Below, in pieces: positions 18,401 to 25,901 of a DNA stretch of 34,671 nt. The translations under genes and the position numbers were made by a program. Each line of letters starts with the position of its first letter. The first letter of the stretch is position 1. The notes under the pieces were generated by a model. It was not told the DNA's origin and made no database searches. It saw nothing but the letters and a program-made list of their open reading frames with translations. The DNA is taken from NCBI GenBank assembly GCA_028291945.1, contig JAQGNH010000246.1, positions 1 through 34,671 of the forward strand, given 5' to 3'. The stretch comes from Betaproteobacteria bacterium. Lineage in GTDB: Bacteria > Pseudomonadota > Gammaproteobacteria > Burkholderiales > SG8-41.

Positions 18401-20282
18401 TCTCGAGATCGCCGTCCTCGCCCGATTTCATGCCGAAGTCGTGCAGCCATACCACCGGCCCGGTCTCACGCTGGATGGGATAGGAACGCTCGTCGAGCAC
18501 CGTAAGGCCCATATGCTCGAGCATCGGCAAACTGTCGGAGAGGGTCACCGGTGCGCCGCTGCGGAAGAGCTTGAAGCGCAGCGCGCCCGGCGCCGCTTCG
18601 AGCGGCCGGTACAGCACCAGCCCGAGCGGACGCGCATCACTCAACGTCGCCATCATTTCGATATCTGCGACGGCGCTGCGCGGTGTCACGTCTTCACGGT
18701 AGGACACGGGGAAAGCGGCGCCATACTCACGGAAGAGTGCGTTGCCGCGCGCTTCGCCGAGCGCCGCTTCGAGTGCGTCTTGCAGGTCGTCGTCCCAGCG
18801 GCGCGCTGCGTCCGCCAACCGGAGCTCGAGCTCGCGTACGTCGACATCGGCATGCGCGCCGGGCGCGGTGCGCACCGTAATGAGTATTCTCGCGAGCATC
18901 GACTCGGACAGAAAGACGTTGAACTCCGAGCTTGCGCCGTTAAAGGCTTCCGTAAGGATCCTCTGCCATTTGCCCCGGATCACGCTGTTATAGTTTTCGC
19001 GCGGTGCGTAGATGAGGCACGACACGAAACGCTCGAACGGATCGCGCCGGACAAAGAGCCGCAAGCGCTGGCGCTCGCCAAGGTGCAGGATGCCGAGTGC
19101 GGTTTCGAAGAGCTCGTCGGTGCCGATCTGGAACAGCTCGTCGCGCGGATAGGTGTCGAGAATGTTCGCGAGCTCCTTGCCGGAATGACTCTGCGGCAAA
19201 AGCTCAGCGCGCTGAGCGACCGCCGCGAGCTTACGGCGGATGATTGGGATATCACGCGGCATCGCCATGTATGCAGCCGACGTATAGAGCCCGAGGAAGC
19301 GGTGCTCGCCGCACACCTCGCCGCGCTCGTCGAAACGCTTGATGCCCACATAGTCGAGATAACCCGGGCGATGCACCGTCGAGCGTGCATTTGCCTTGGT
19401 GACGATCAGCAGCTCGCGCTGCCGGGCGCGCTCGCGCAATGCGGGCGGAAGCGCGGCGAAGCTCGCCGACATTTTCTCGTCGTGGCTGTCACGCAGGATT
19501 CCGAGCCCCGAGCCGGGCACGACCTTCAGCCCGTCCTGGCCGTTCACGGTTACCAGGTCGTGACTGCGATAGCCCAGGAAAGTGAAATGGTTGGCGGCGA
19601 GCCATTCGAGAAATGCGCGCGTCTCCGCGAGATCGTCAGCGGCAATCGGCGGCGGCCGACGATTCATCTCTTCCAGGATTTCGTGGACCTTGCGGGCCAT
19701 CGCTTTCCAGTCCGCGACGGCTGCGCGCACGTCGTGCAGCGCGCTTTCGATCTCGGTGGTCAACCGCTCCATTTGAGCCGCATCGGATATGCGATCGACC
19801 TCGACGTGCATGAACGACTCGCCGGAACCCTGGTCGCGTGCGGTGAGCTCGACAAGCTGTCCGCTCGGATCGCGGCGCGTGACGATGATCGGGTGCATAA
19901 AGAGATGCAGCGTGAGGCCACAGCGGTTCACTGCCATCGTCACGGAGTCGACGAGGAACGGCATGTCGTCGGTGACGATCTCGACGACCGTATGGGTGGA
20001 CTGCCAGCCGTGCTCTTCGATCGTGGGATTGAAGACGCGAAGCTTTGCGCTGCCGGGCGTGCGACGCCGCCCGAAGCTCCAATGCGAAAGCGCTATACCG
20101 TACAGGTCCTCCGGTAAGCGCTCGGCGAGGTCCTCCGGATCGACCTGGCGAAAGTACTCCCGCACGAAGCGCTCGAGCGCCGCCTGCTCGCCCTTTGCCA
20201 CCTTCGCGCGGACGAGTGCGAGCACCTGCTCGAGCCGCTCATGCGGTCGCGTATTCATCCCGATTGAAGCGGCTTCGATCAT
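15462..20282 (-). CDS. gdhB: NAD-dependent glutamate dehydrogenase, large (GDH-180) type
   Basis: 1606 aa, matching the usual length of about 1600 for the bacterial 180-kDa GDH family. It converts glutamate plus NAD+ to 2-oxoglutarate, ammonium and NADH in the cytoplasm, mainly for glutamate catabolism. The N-terminal half (about 1-700) holds the ACT-like regulatory segments, for example [20 protein letters not shown]. The catalytic core (about 780-1200) has [20 protein letters not shown], the Lys-bearing MKAQMVKN and [10 protein letters not shown] (Lys843), and the NAD-binding [15 protein letters not shown]. A helical C-terminal domain follows. The start at 20282 forms an ATGA overlap with the stop of the upstream gene; a second ATG at 20258 is possible. 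The symbol follows the Pseudomonas aeruginosa usage for this family. Confidence 0.95.
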   Translation of the reverse strand: [1606 protein letters not shown]

Positions 20283-20827
20283 AAGGTCGAGGTGCGCCCG
20301 GCTTCCATCTCAGGCTTGAGCGCGATCTGCGCCATGTTGATCGCCGTGTAGTAGCCGCACGTGAGCGTCAGGTCTACCACGCCGCGCACGCCGAGTAAGT
20401 TCTGCGCCGCTGCGAACGTTTCGTCGGACACCCGTTTTTGCCTCAGCAGCTCGTGCACAAAACGCACGATCGTTGTTTCCTGGTCGCTGAAGCCTGTCAC
20501 GCTTTTGTTGGTGCGCAGGGCTTCGATAGTCGCGGGGCTGACGCCGGCCTTCGCCGCCAGCGCTGCATGTGCGGTCCACTCGATGTCGCTGTTCCACTCG
20601 CGGGCGACCACAATAATGGCGAGCTCCTTCAGGTTCTCCGGTATCGCGCTTTGAAAGCGCAATTGCGCCCCCATTGATGTCAGATAGCCCGCCGCCTTGG
20701 GATTGTGCAGCAGAGCGCGAAATTGCAGGCCCACCTGCGGCGCGTTGCGATCGCGGCGGATCCGGTCGTAAATTTCCTGCCCTTCGGCGTCCATCTGCTC
20801 TCGGTCTACATAGGGTACGCGCGCCAT
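20279..20827 (-). CDS. Carboxymuconolactone decarboxylase-family protein
   Basis: 182 aa with a strong AAGGAGA ribosome site before ATG 20827. It is an all-helical AhpD/CMD-like protein: EGQEIYDRI near the start, LKELAIIVVAREWNSDIEW (67-85) with TAHAALAAKAGVSPATIEAL after it, and DLTLTCGYYTAINM near the end. The AhpD-type Cys-x-x-Cys redox pair is absent; the core has E77, W84 and H87, as in the non-redox branch. That branch often accompanies aromatic or acyl catabolism, but the reaction is unknown here. Its stop overlaps the glutamate dehydrogenase start by ATGA, so the two are translated together, a pairing with no evident metabolic reason. It is divergent from the NAD synthetase gene. Confidence 0.82.
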   Translation of the reverse strand: MARVPYVDREQMDAEGQEIYDRIRRDRNAPQVGLQFRALLHNPKAAGYLTSMGAQLRFQSAIPENLKELAIIVVAREWNSDIEWTAHAALAAKAGVSPATIEALRTNKSVTGFSDQETTIVRFVHELLRQKRVSDETFAAAQNLLGVRGVVDLTLTCGYYTAINMAQIALKPEMEAGRTSTL

Positions 20828-20938
20828 TTAGGGTCTCCTTCACGTGTGGGGTTAGTCTGGCCGGTACGCCCTGAACGGCCGGATTCAGTCACTTCTAGTT
20901 TATAGTTCACGGGAGCGCGTCGCTTGTAAGGTCCCACT

Positions 20939-22993
20939 ATGCAGAAAAAAGAACAATTCTTCTCCCTTCACCGGCAGGGTTTCGTGCGGGTCGCCGCGTG
21001 TACACCGCGGTGCGAGGTGGGCGATCCCAAGTCCAACGCACAGGAGACGCTCGCGCTCATGCGCGAGGGCGAAAAGCGCAATGTCGACCTGATGCTATTT
21101 CCCGAGCTCGGGATCAGCGCCTACGCGATCGACGACCTGCTGCTGCAGGATGCGCTGCTGGACGGCGTCGAAGAAGGGCTCGCGCAGCTCGTCGAAGCGT
21201 CCAAAGCGCTGCGGCCGGTGTTCATCGTCGGGGCGCCGGTTCGACGCAACGCACGCCTGTATAACTGCGGTGTGGTGATCTCCCGCGGCAAAATCCTGGG
21301 CGTCACACCGAAGTCGTTCCTGCCGAACTACCGTGAGTACTACGAGAACCGCTGGTTTGCGCCGGGTTTCGGCGTCGCAGGACTCGACGTGAAGCTTGCG
21401 GGCGAGACGGCGCCGTTTGGAACGGACCTCATCTTTGCGGCCTCGGACCTGCCGGATTTTATTTTCCACATCGAGATCTGCGAAGACTTCTGGGCCGCTG
21501 ATCCGCCCTCGACGCAAGGCGCGCTCGCAGGCGCGTTGATACTGTGCAATCTCTCTGCTTCGAACATCGTGGTCGGGAAGGCGGACGACCGCGCCCTTCT
21601 CTGCGCATCGCAGTCGATGCGCTGTATGGCGGCGTACGTCTATTCTGCGGCCGGCCCGGGGGAGAGCACGACGGACCTCGCGTGGGACGGCCAGGCAACG
21701 ATACACGAGCTGGGCGTCCAGCTCACCTGTACTGAACGCTTCCCGTCGAAGAGTCAGATGTGTGTCGCCGACGTCGATGTCGAGCGGATGCGGCTCGAGC
21801 GCATGCGCACGCTGACGTTCAACAGCGCCGCCGTCGCTGCGGGCCACCCGGAGACGGCGTTCAGGCGAGTCGAGTTCGAGCACGCGCCTGTCTTCGAAGA
21901 CGTGGGGCTGGAGCGCGCGATCGATCGCTTTCCATTCGTGCCCGACAATCCGGCGAAGCTCGATCGGGATTGCTACGAAGCGTTCAACATTCAGGTCCAG
22001 GGCTTGATGAAGCGCATGCAGGTGACGAACGGGGAACGCATCGTCATCGGCGTCTCGGGCGGGCTCGATTCCACGCATGCGCTGATCGTTGCCGCCAAGG
22101 CATTCGACGCGCTGAAGCTGCCGCGCAAGAACATCCTCGGCTTCACGATGCCCGGGTTCGCGACTTCTCAGGGCACGAAGTCGAATGCGTGGACCTTGAT
22201 GAACGCACTCGGCGTGACCGGCGAGGAGATCGACATCAAGCCTGCCGCTCGCCTGATGCTCGAGCAGATCGGCCACCCGTTCGCGAAGGGTAAGCCCGTC
22301 TACGACGTCACCTTCGAGAACGTGCAGGCGGGGCTGCGTACCGACTACCTCTTTCGCCTGGCCAACCAGCGCAAGGCGTTCGTGCTCGGCACCGGAGACC
22401 TGTCGGAGCTCGCGCTGGGCTGGTGCACCTACGGTGTCGGCGATCACATGAGCCATTACAACGTGAATGGATCGGTCGCGAAGACCCTCATTCAGTATCT
22501 GGTGCGATGGGTGGTGAAGACGAAACAGTTCGAAGAAGCCGCCGCGGTGACGCTGCTTTCGATCCTCGATACGGAGATTTCGCCGGAGCTCGTGCCGGCC
22601 GACGACAAAGACCAGATCCAGAGCACCCAGTCCAAAGTCGGGCCTTACGAGCTCCAGGATTTTCATCTTTTTTACATCACGCGCTACGGACTGCGGCCAT
22701 CGAAAGTGGCGTTCCTGGCATGGCATGCCTGGCGCGACAGCGCTCACGGACAGTGGCCGCCGGACTTTCCGGACGATGCGAAGCACGCCTATACCATCGG
22801 CGACATCAAGAAGTGGCTCGGCGTATTCCTGTATCGCTTCTTCGAAATCAGCCAGTACAAACGTTCGGCATTACCGAATGGGCCGAAGGTCGTCTCGGGA
22901 GGCAACTTGTCTCCGCGCGGAGATTGGCGCGCGCCTTCGGATGGGAATGCGAGAGTATGGATGGACGAGCTCGAGCGGAACGTACCGACCTGA
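20939..22993 (+). CDS. nadE: Glutamine-dependent NAD+ synthetase
   Basis: 684 aa, the expected size for the two-domain glutamine-dependent enzyme. The N-terminal nitrilase-type glutaminase (about 15-300) shows the Glu-Lys-Cys triad: Glu56 in FPELGISAY, Lys125 in PKSFLPNYREYYE, and Cys181 in EICEDFW. The C-terminal synthetase has the ATP-pyrophosphatase loop SGGLDST (373-379) and GTGDLSELALGWCTYG. It amidates nicotinic acid adenine dinucleotide to NAD+ using ammonia channelled from glutamine. ATG 20939 follows AAGG at suitable spacing. It is divergent from the CMD/glutamate-dehydrogenase operon; the 111-bp gap should hold both promoters, and an AT-rich stretch near 20897-20909 is the likeliest -10 area. 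Confidence 0.96.
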   Translation: MQKKEQFFSLHRQGFVRVAACTPRCEVGDPKSNAQETLALMREGEKRNVDLMLFPELGISAYAIDDLLLQDALLDGVEEGLAQLVEASKALRPVFIVGAPVRRNARLYNCGVVISRGKILGVTPKSFLPNYREYYENRWFAPGFGVAGLDVKLAGETAPFGTDLIFAASDLPDFIFHIEICEDFWAADPPSTQGALAGALILCNLSASNIVVGKADDRALLCASQSMRCMAAYVYSAAGPGESTTDLAWDGQATIHELGVQLTCTERFPSKSQMCVADVDVERMRLERMRTLTFNSAAVAAGHPETAFRRVEFEHAPVFEDVGLERAIDRFPFVPDNPAKLDRDCYEAFNIQVQGLMKRMQVTNGERIVIGVSGGLDSTHALIVAAKAFDALKLPRKNILGFTMPGFATSQGTKSNAWTLMNALGVTGEEIDIKPAARLMLEQIGHPFAKGKPVYDVTFENVQAGLRTDYLFRLANQRKAFVLGTGDLSELALGWCTYGVGDHMSHYNVNGSVAKTLIQYLVRWVVKTKQFEEAAAVTLLSILDTEISPELVPADDKDQIQSTQSKVGPYELQDFHLFYITRYGLRPSKVAFLAWHAWRDSAHGQWPPDFPDDAKHAYTIGDIKKWLGVFLYRFFEISQYKRSALPNGPKVVSGGNLSPRGDWRAPSDGNARVWMDELERNVPT

Positions 22994-23092
22994 AAGCACT
23001 CTCAGTCCGTTGAGTGAATCGCCCGGCGCAGCCCGTCGGTTTCGATTCCGCATTCATCGTCAGTCCCCATACCGCGTATCAGGAGCAGCCTC

Positions 23093-24067
23093 ATGCATAT
23101 GTCGCGTTGCGTTCTCGGCTTGGCCATTGCCGCGAACGTTCTTGCCGTTCCAGCCGTATCGGCCCAGGAATACCCCGCCAAGCCCGTCCGCATCGTCGTT
23201 CCGTTTACGCCGGGCGGTGGCAACGACATCGTTGCGCGCATCCTCGGCAAGCAGCTCACGGAGATGCACAAACAGCAGTTCATCGTTGAAAACCGGCCCG
23301 GCGCCGGCACGATCATCGGTGTCGATGCCGTCGCCAAGTCCCCACCGGACGGATATACCCTGATGGTGACCAACAACTCGATCGCGGTGAACCAGACCCT
23401 CTATCCCAAGCTGCCTTACGACACGCTGAAGGACGTCACGCCGATCGTGAAGATCGCCTCTACGCCCAACGTGCTCGTGGTCCATCCATCGGTGCCTGCC
23501 AAGACCACCAAGGAGTTCATCGCTCTCGTCAAAGCGAAGCCTGACCAGATCGCGTATTCGTCGGCAGGGACCGGCAGCACCGCATTCCTCGCGGCGGAAT
23601 TGTTCAAGCTGCTCACCGGCACGAAGATGCTGCACGTGCCGTACAAGGGCACGTCTCCCGCGCTGACGGCGATCCTTTCGGGTGAGACGCAGGCAAGCGT
23701 TGTCGCGTTGCCCGGTGCGGTGCCTCACATCAAGAGCGGCAAGCTGCGTGCGCTGGGCGTTACCAGCGCGAAGCGCGCCACCAGCATGAAAGAGATCCCG
23801 ACCATGATCGAAGGCGGCGTGTCCGGGTTCGACTTCGAGACTTGGTATGGCCTGTTCGGACCGGCTGGGCTGCCGCGCGACATCGTATCGAAGGCGAATG
23901 GCTCGACGAACAAGGTGCTCGAACTTCCCAACGTCAAGGACGTGCTCGCGAAGCAGGGTATCGATCCCGCAGGCGGTACCCCGGAAGCATTCGACAAAAT
24001 CTTTCGCGCAGAGGTGGTGACGCTCGGCAAAGTCATCAAGGCGTCGGGCGCGAAGCCGGAGACGTGA
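23093..24067 (+). CDS. Bug/TctC-family tripartite tricarboxylate transporter substrate-binding protein
   Basis: 324 aa, ATG 23093 after AGGAG (23081-23085). The signal peptide of about 24 residues ends in VSAQ. The family pattern is clear: YPAKPVRIVVPFTPGGGNDI at the N-terminus, VENRPGAGTIIGVDAVAKSPPDGYT, LHVPYKG in the middle, and TWYGLFGPAGLP towards the end. These periplasmic proteins bind carboxylates or other small acids. No TctA/TctB membrane genes are nearby, so this is an orphan receptor, as is common in Burkholderiales. It may be encoded with nadE (99-bp gap) or have its own promoter. The ligand cannot be predicted. Confidence 0.93.
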   Translation: MHMSRCVLGLAIAANVLAVPAVSAQEYPAKPVRIVVPFTPGGGNDIVARILGKQLTEMHKQQFIVENRPGAGTIIGVDAVAKSPPDGYTLMVTNNSIAVNQTLYPKLPYDTLKDVTPIVKIASTPNVLVVHPSVPAKTTKEFIALVKAKPDQIAYSSAGTGSTAFLAAELFKLLTGTKMLHVPYKGTSPALTAILSGETQASVVALPGAVPHIKSGKLRALGVTSAKRATSMKEIPTMIEGGVSGFDFETWYGLFGPAGLPRDIVSKANGSTNKVLELPNVKDVLAKQGIDPAGGTPEAFDKIFRAEVVTLGKVIKASGAKPET

Positions 24068-24111
24068 CCTCGCTTCAATTGTTCGAACCGCGCGCGACAA
24101 CGATTTGAGGG

Positions 24112-24156
24112 TTGACTACAGAACGTTCGTTCTGTAGTCTCACCGAACGATTGTTC
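24112..24156 (+). promoter_or_regulatory. Promoter of the LexA-like gene with two GAAC-N4-GTTC operators
   Basis: A -35 TTGACT (24112-24117) and a -10 TAGTCT (24135-24140) stand exactly 17 bp apart. A near-perfect 22-bp palindrome (24116-24137, 10-bp arms around TT) covers the spacer and touches both elements; its core is GAAC-GTTC-GTTC (24121-24132). A second core, GAAC-GATT-GTTC (24145-24156), lies at the expected transcription start. Both fit GAAC-N4-GTTC, the form of LexA box known in Bacillus. The arrangement is what an autorepressed SOS-type gene would show. Confidence 0.78.
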
Positions 24157-24173
24157 TGTGCGGCGCGCCCCCA

Positions 24174-24755
24174 ATGCAAGTCGATCCCGGTTATCTATCC
24201 AAGCTCCAGGACTACTACGCCAAGCACCAGGTGATTCCCTCGTACACCGCTATGGGAAAGCTCTGGGGCATTTCCGCCAAGTCGTGGGTGGCAAGCTGCG
24301 TAACGCGACTCAAAGAAGAGGGCTACCTCAAGCTCACGCCGGACAAGCGCTTGCGACCGGGCGCGCGCTTTTTCGAGCGCAAGGTTGCGCATGCGCCGGT
24401 CCGAGCGGGACTGCCGGATGCGGCGCTCGAAGATGGCTATGACCTGGTCACGATAGACGACTACCTGGTCAAGCTGCCGTCCAAGACAACGCTGGTGCGC
24501 GTCAAAGGCGATTCGATGATAGAGGCGGGGATCCTGGAAGGCGATCTCGTGGTCGTCGAGCAGCAGCCGAACGCCAACGTCGGAGACATCGTGGTTGCGA
24601 TCATCGATGACGAGTTCACGATCAAGTATCTAGAGCGCGAGCGCGGCGCATTCGTGTTGAGGCCTGCGAACAAGGCCTATCCGACGATACGTCCCAAGGA
24701 CAAGCTCGAGATCTTCGGCGTGATGGTCGGACTGGTGCGCCGCGTGGATCGCTGA
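24174..24755 (+). CDS. LexA-like self-cleaving transcriptional repressor (S24 peptidase)
   Basis: 193 aa. An N-terminal winged-helix domain (about 1-65) of LexA type ends in CVTRLKEEGYLKLTPDKRLRPG. The C-terminal S24 latent protease has the cleavage site Ala78-Gly79 in PVRAGLPDA, catalytic Ser114 in VKGDSMIEAGILEGD, and Lys151 in EFTIKYLERE. In LexA and its paralogues, RecA filaments trigger cleavage at Ala-Gly and release the operators. The gene's own promoter carries two matching dyads, so autoregulation is likely. ATG 24174 has no clear ribosome site, and the leader is only about 27 nt. No imuA-imuB-dnaE2 cassette follows, which is the usual partner of second LexA proteins; the next gene is convergent. 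It may be the main LexA or a paralogue, which the window cannot tell. Confidence 0.85.
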   Translation: MQVDPGYLSKLQDYYAKHQVIPSYTAMGKLWGISAKSWVASCVTRLKEEGYLKLTPDKRLRPGARFFERKVAHAPVRAGLPDAALEDGYDLVTIDDYLVKLPSKTTLVRVKGDSMIEAGILEGDLVVVEQQPNANVGDIVVAIIDDEFTIKYLERERGAFVLRPANKAYPTIRPKDKLEIFGVMVGLVRRVDR

Positions 24756-24777
24756 TTCTGTTAAAGCCGCCGCCGTC

Positions 24778-25743
24778 TCAGTCAAGACGAATGCCGGCAG
24801 CCTTTACGACCTTCCTCCACCTCACGATTTCGCTGCGAATGAACTCGCCGGCCTGCTCAGGCGTTCCAGTCAGAGGTTCGGCGCCTTGCGCCGCGAGTTT
24901 TTCGCGGACATCCGGAAGCTGCACGATCTGAACGACAGCACGGTTCAGGCGGGTAACGATATCGCGTTGCGTGCGGGCTGGCGCGAGAAGTCCGTACCAG
25001 GTTCCCGCTGCGAAGTCTCGCACGCCTGATTCGGCGAATGTAGGCAATTCGGGGACCAGGGCGCTGCGTTTCGCGCTGGTGATCGCGATCCCGCGAAGCC
25101 GGCCCGTCTTCACCTGCGGCAAGGCCACGAGCGTGTTCGCAAGCGCCATGGACACATTGCCGCCGATCACATCCGCAACTGCAGGCACGGTCCCCTTATA
25201 CGGCACGTGAAGAATATCGATGCCCATTTCCATTTTGAAGAGCTCGCCGGCGAGATGCGGAGAGCTGCCGGTTCCGGGTGTCGCATAAGAGAGCTGCCCG
25301 GGCCTGGACTTCGCAAGGGCGATCAGCTCTTGCAGTGACTTTGCAGGCAGCGAAGGGTGCAGCGCGAGAATGAAAGGCGCTGACGCGATCAGGGCAACGG
25401 GTTCGAAATCCTTCACCAGATCGAATGGAGCCTTGGAGTATGCAGACTGGCTGATGGCTGCGGACGCTGTCACTGCCAGCAGCGTGTAGCCATCCGGTGC
25501 CGCGTGCGCGACGAGCTCGACACCGATGTTGCCGGCAGCACCCGCGCGATTGTCGATGACGAACTGTCGCCCGAGCTGCTCGCTCAACTTTGCCGTGACG
25601 AGACGCGTGGAGATGTCGCTCCCAGCGCCCGGCGGAAACGTTACGATCACACGCACGGGCTTTGCCGGGTAGGGCTGTGCACCTGCGCTGCAAACACAGC
25701 ATGTGACCAACGCAGCAACAAGACATTGCAAGATCCCGCGCAT
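24778..25743 (-). CDS. Bug/TctC-family substrate-binding protein
   Basis: 321 aa from ATG 25743, preceded on the minus strand by GAGGAAACAAGG. The frame is open further upstream, but that extension has no signal and runs into the next gene's promoter. The signal peptide ends near CSAGAQ. Family features are YPAKPVRVIVTFPPGAGSDI, DNRAGAAGNIGVELVAHAAPDGYT, LHVPYKGTVPAVADVIGG and GTWYGLLAPA. It is a periplasmic binding protein for an unknown small acid. No transporter membrane genes are adjacent, so this is a second orphan Bug protein within 2 kb of the first, on the opposite strand. It converges on the LexA-like gene with a gap of about 22 bp. Confidence 0.92.
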   Translation of the reverse strand: MRGILQCLVAALVTCCVCSAGAQPYPAKPVRVIVTFPPGAGSDISTRLVTAKLSEQLGRQFVIDNRAGAAGNIGVELVAHAAPDGYTLLAVTASAAISQSAYSKAPFDLVKDFEPVALIASAPFILALHPSLPAKSLQELIALAKSRPGQLSYATPGTGSSPHLAGELFKMEMGIDILHVPYKGTVPAVADVIGGNVSMALANTLVALPQVKTGRLRGIAITSAKRSALVPELPTFAESGVRDFAAGTWYGLLAPARTQRDIVTRLNRAVVQIVQLPDVREKLAAQGAEPLTGTPEQAGEFIRSEIVRWRKVVKAAGIRLD

Positions 25744-25778
25744 CCTTGTTTCCTCGATTATCAGTCGTTCAAGCGCTA

Positions 25779-25796
25779 CTCGGGTTTTAAACCGAG
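25779..25796. promoter_or_regulatory. Imperfect palindrome between divergent genes
   Basis: CTCGGGTTTTAAACCGAG is a near-perfect dyad with one extra G in the left arm. It sits 36 bp upstream of the minus-strand Bug gene and about 105 bp upstream of the plus-strand membrane-protein gene. It could be an operator for either; no regulator is assigned. Confidence 0.35.
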
Positions 25797-25901
25797 CCGC
25801 GAGTCCGTAACAGACCTGCAGGCGCAGCTTCGTGACAAACAGAGGCGACCGAACTCGGCTGCATAAGCATAATCCACGGCGTAGCCTGAAAGGATAACGC
25901 A

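Noticed and set aside
18198-20117. Plus-strand open frame of 639 codons
   Set aside because: Exactly antisense to the N-terminal half of glutamate dehydrogenase; high GC leaves few stops in this frame and no domain is visible.
21095-22786. Minus-strand open frame of 563 codons
   Set aside because: Antisense to NAD synthetase, which has both complete active sites on the plus strand.
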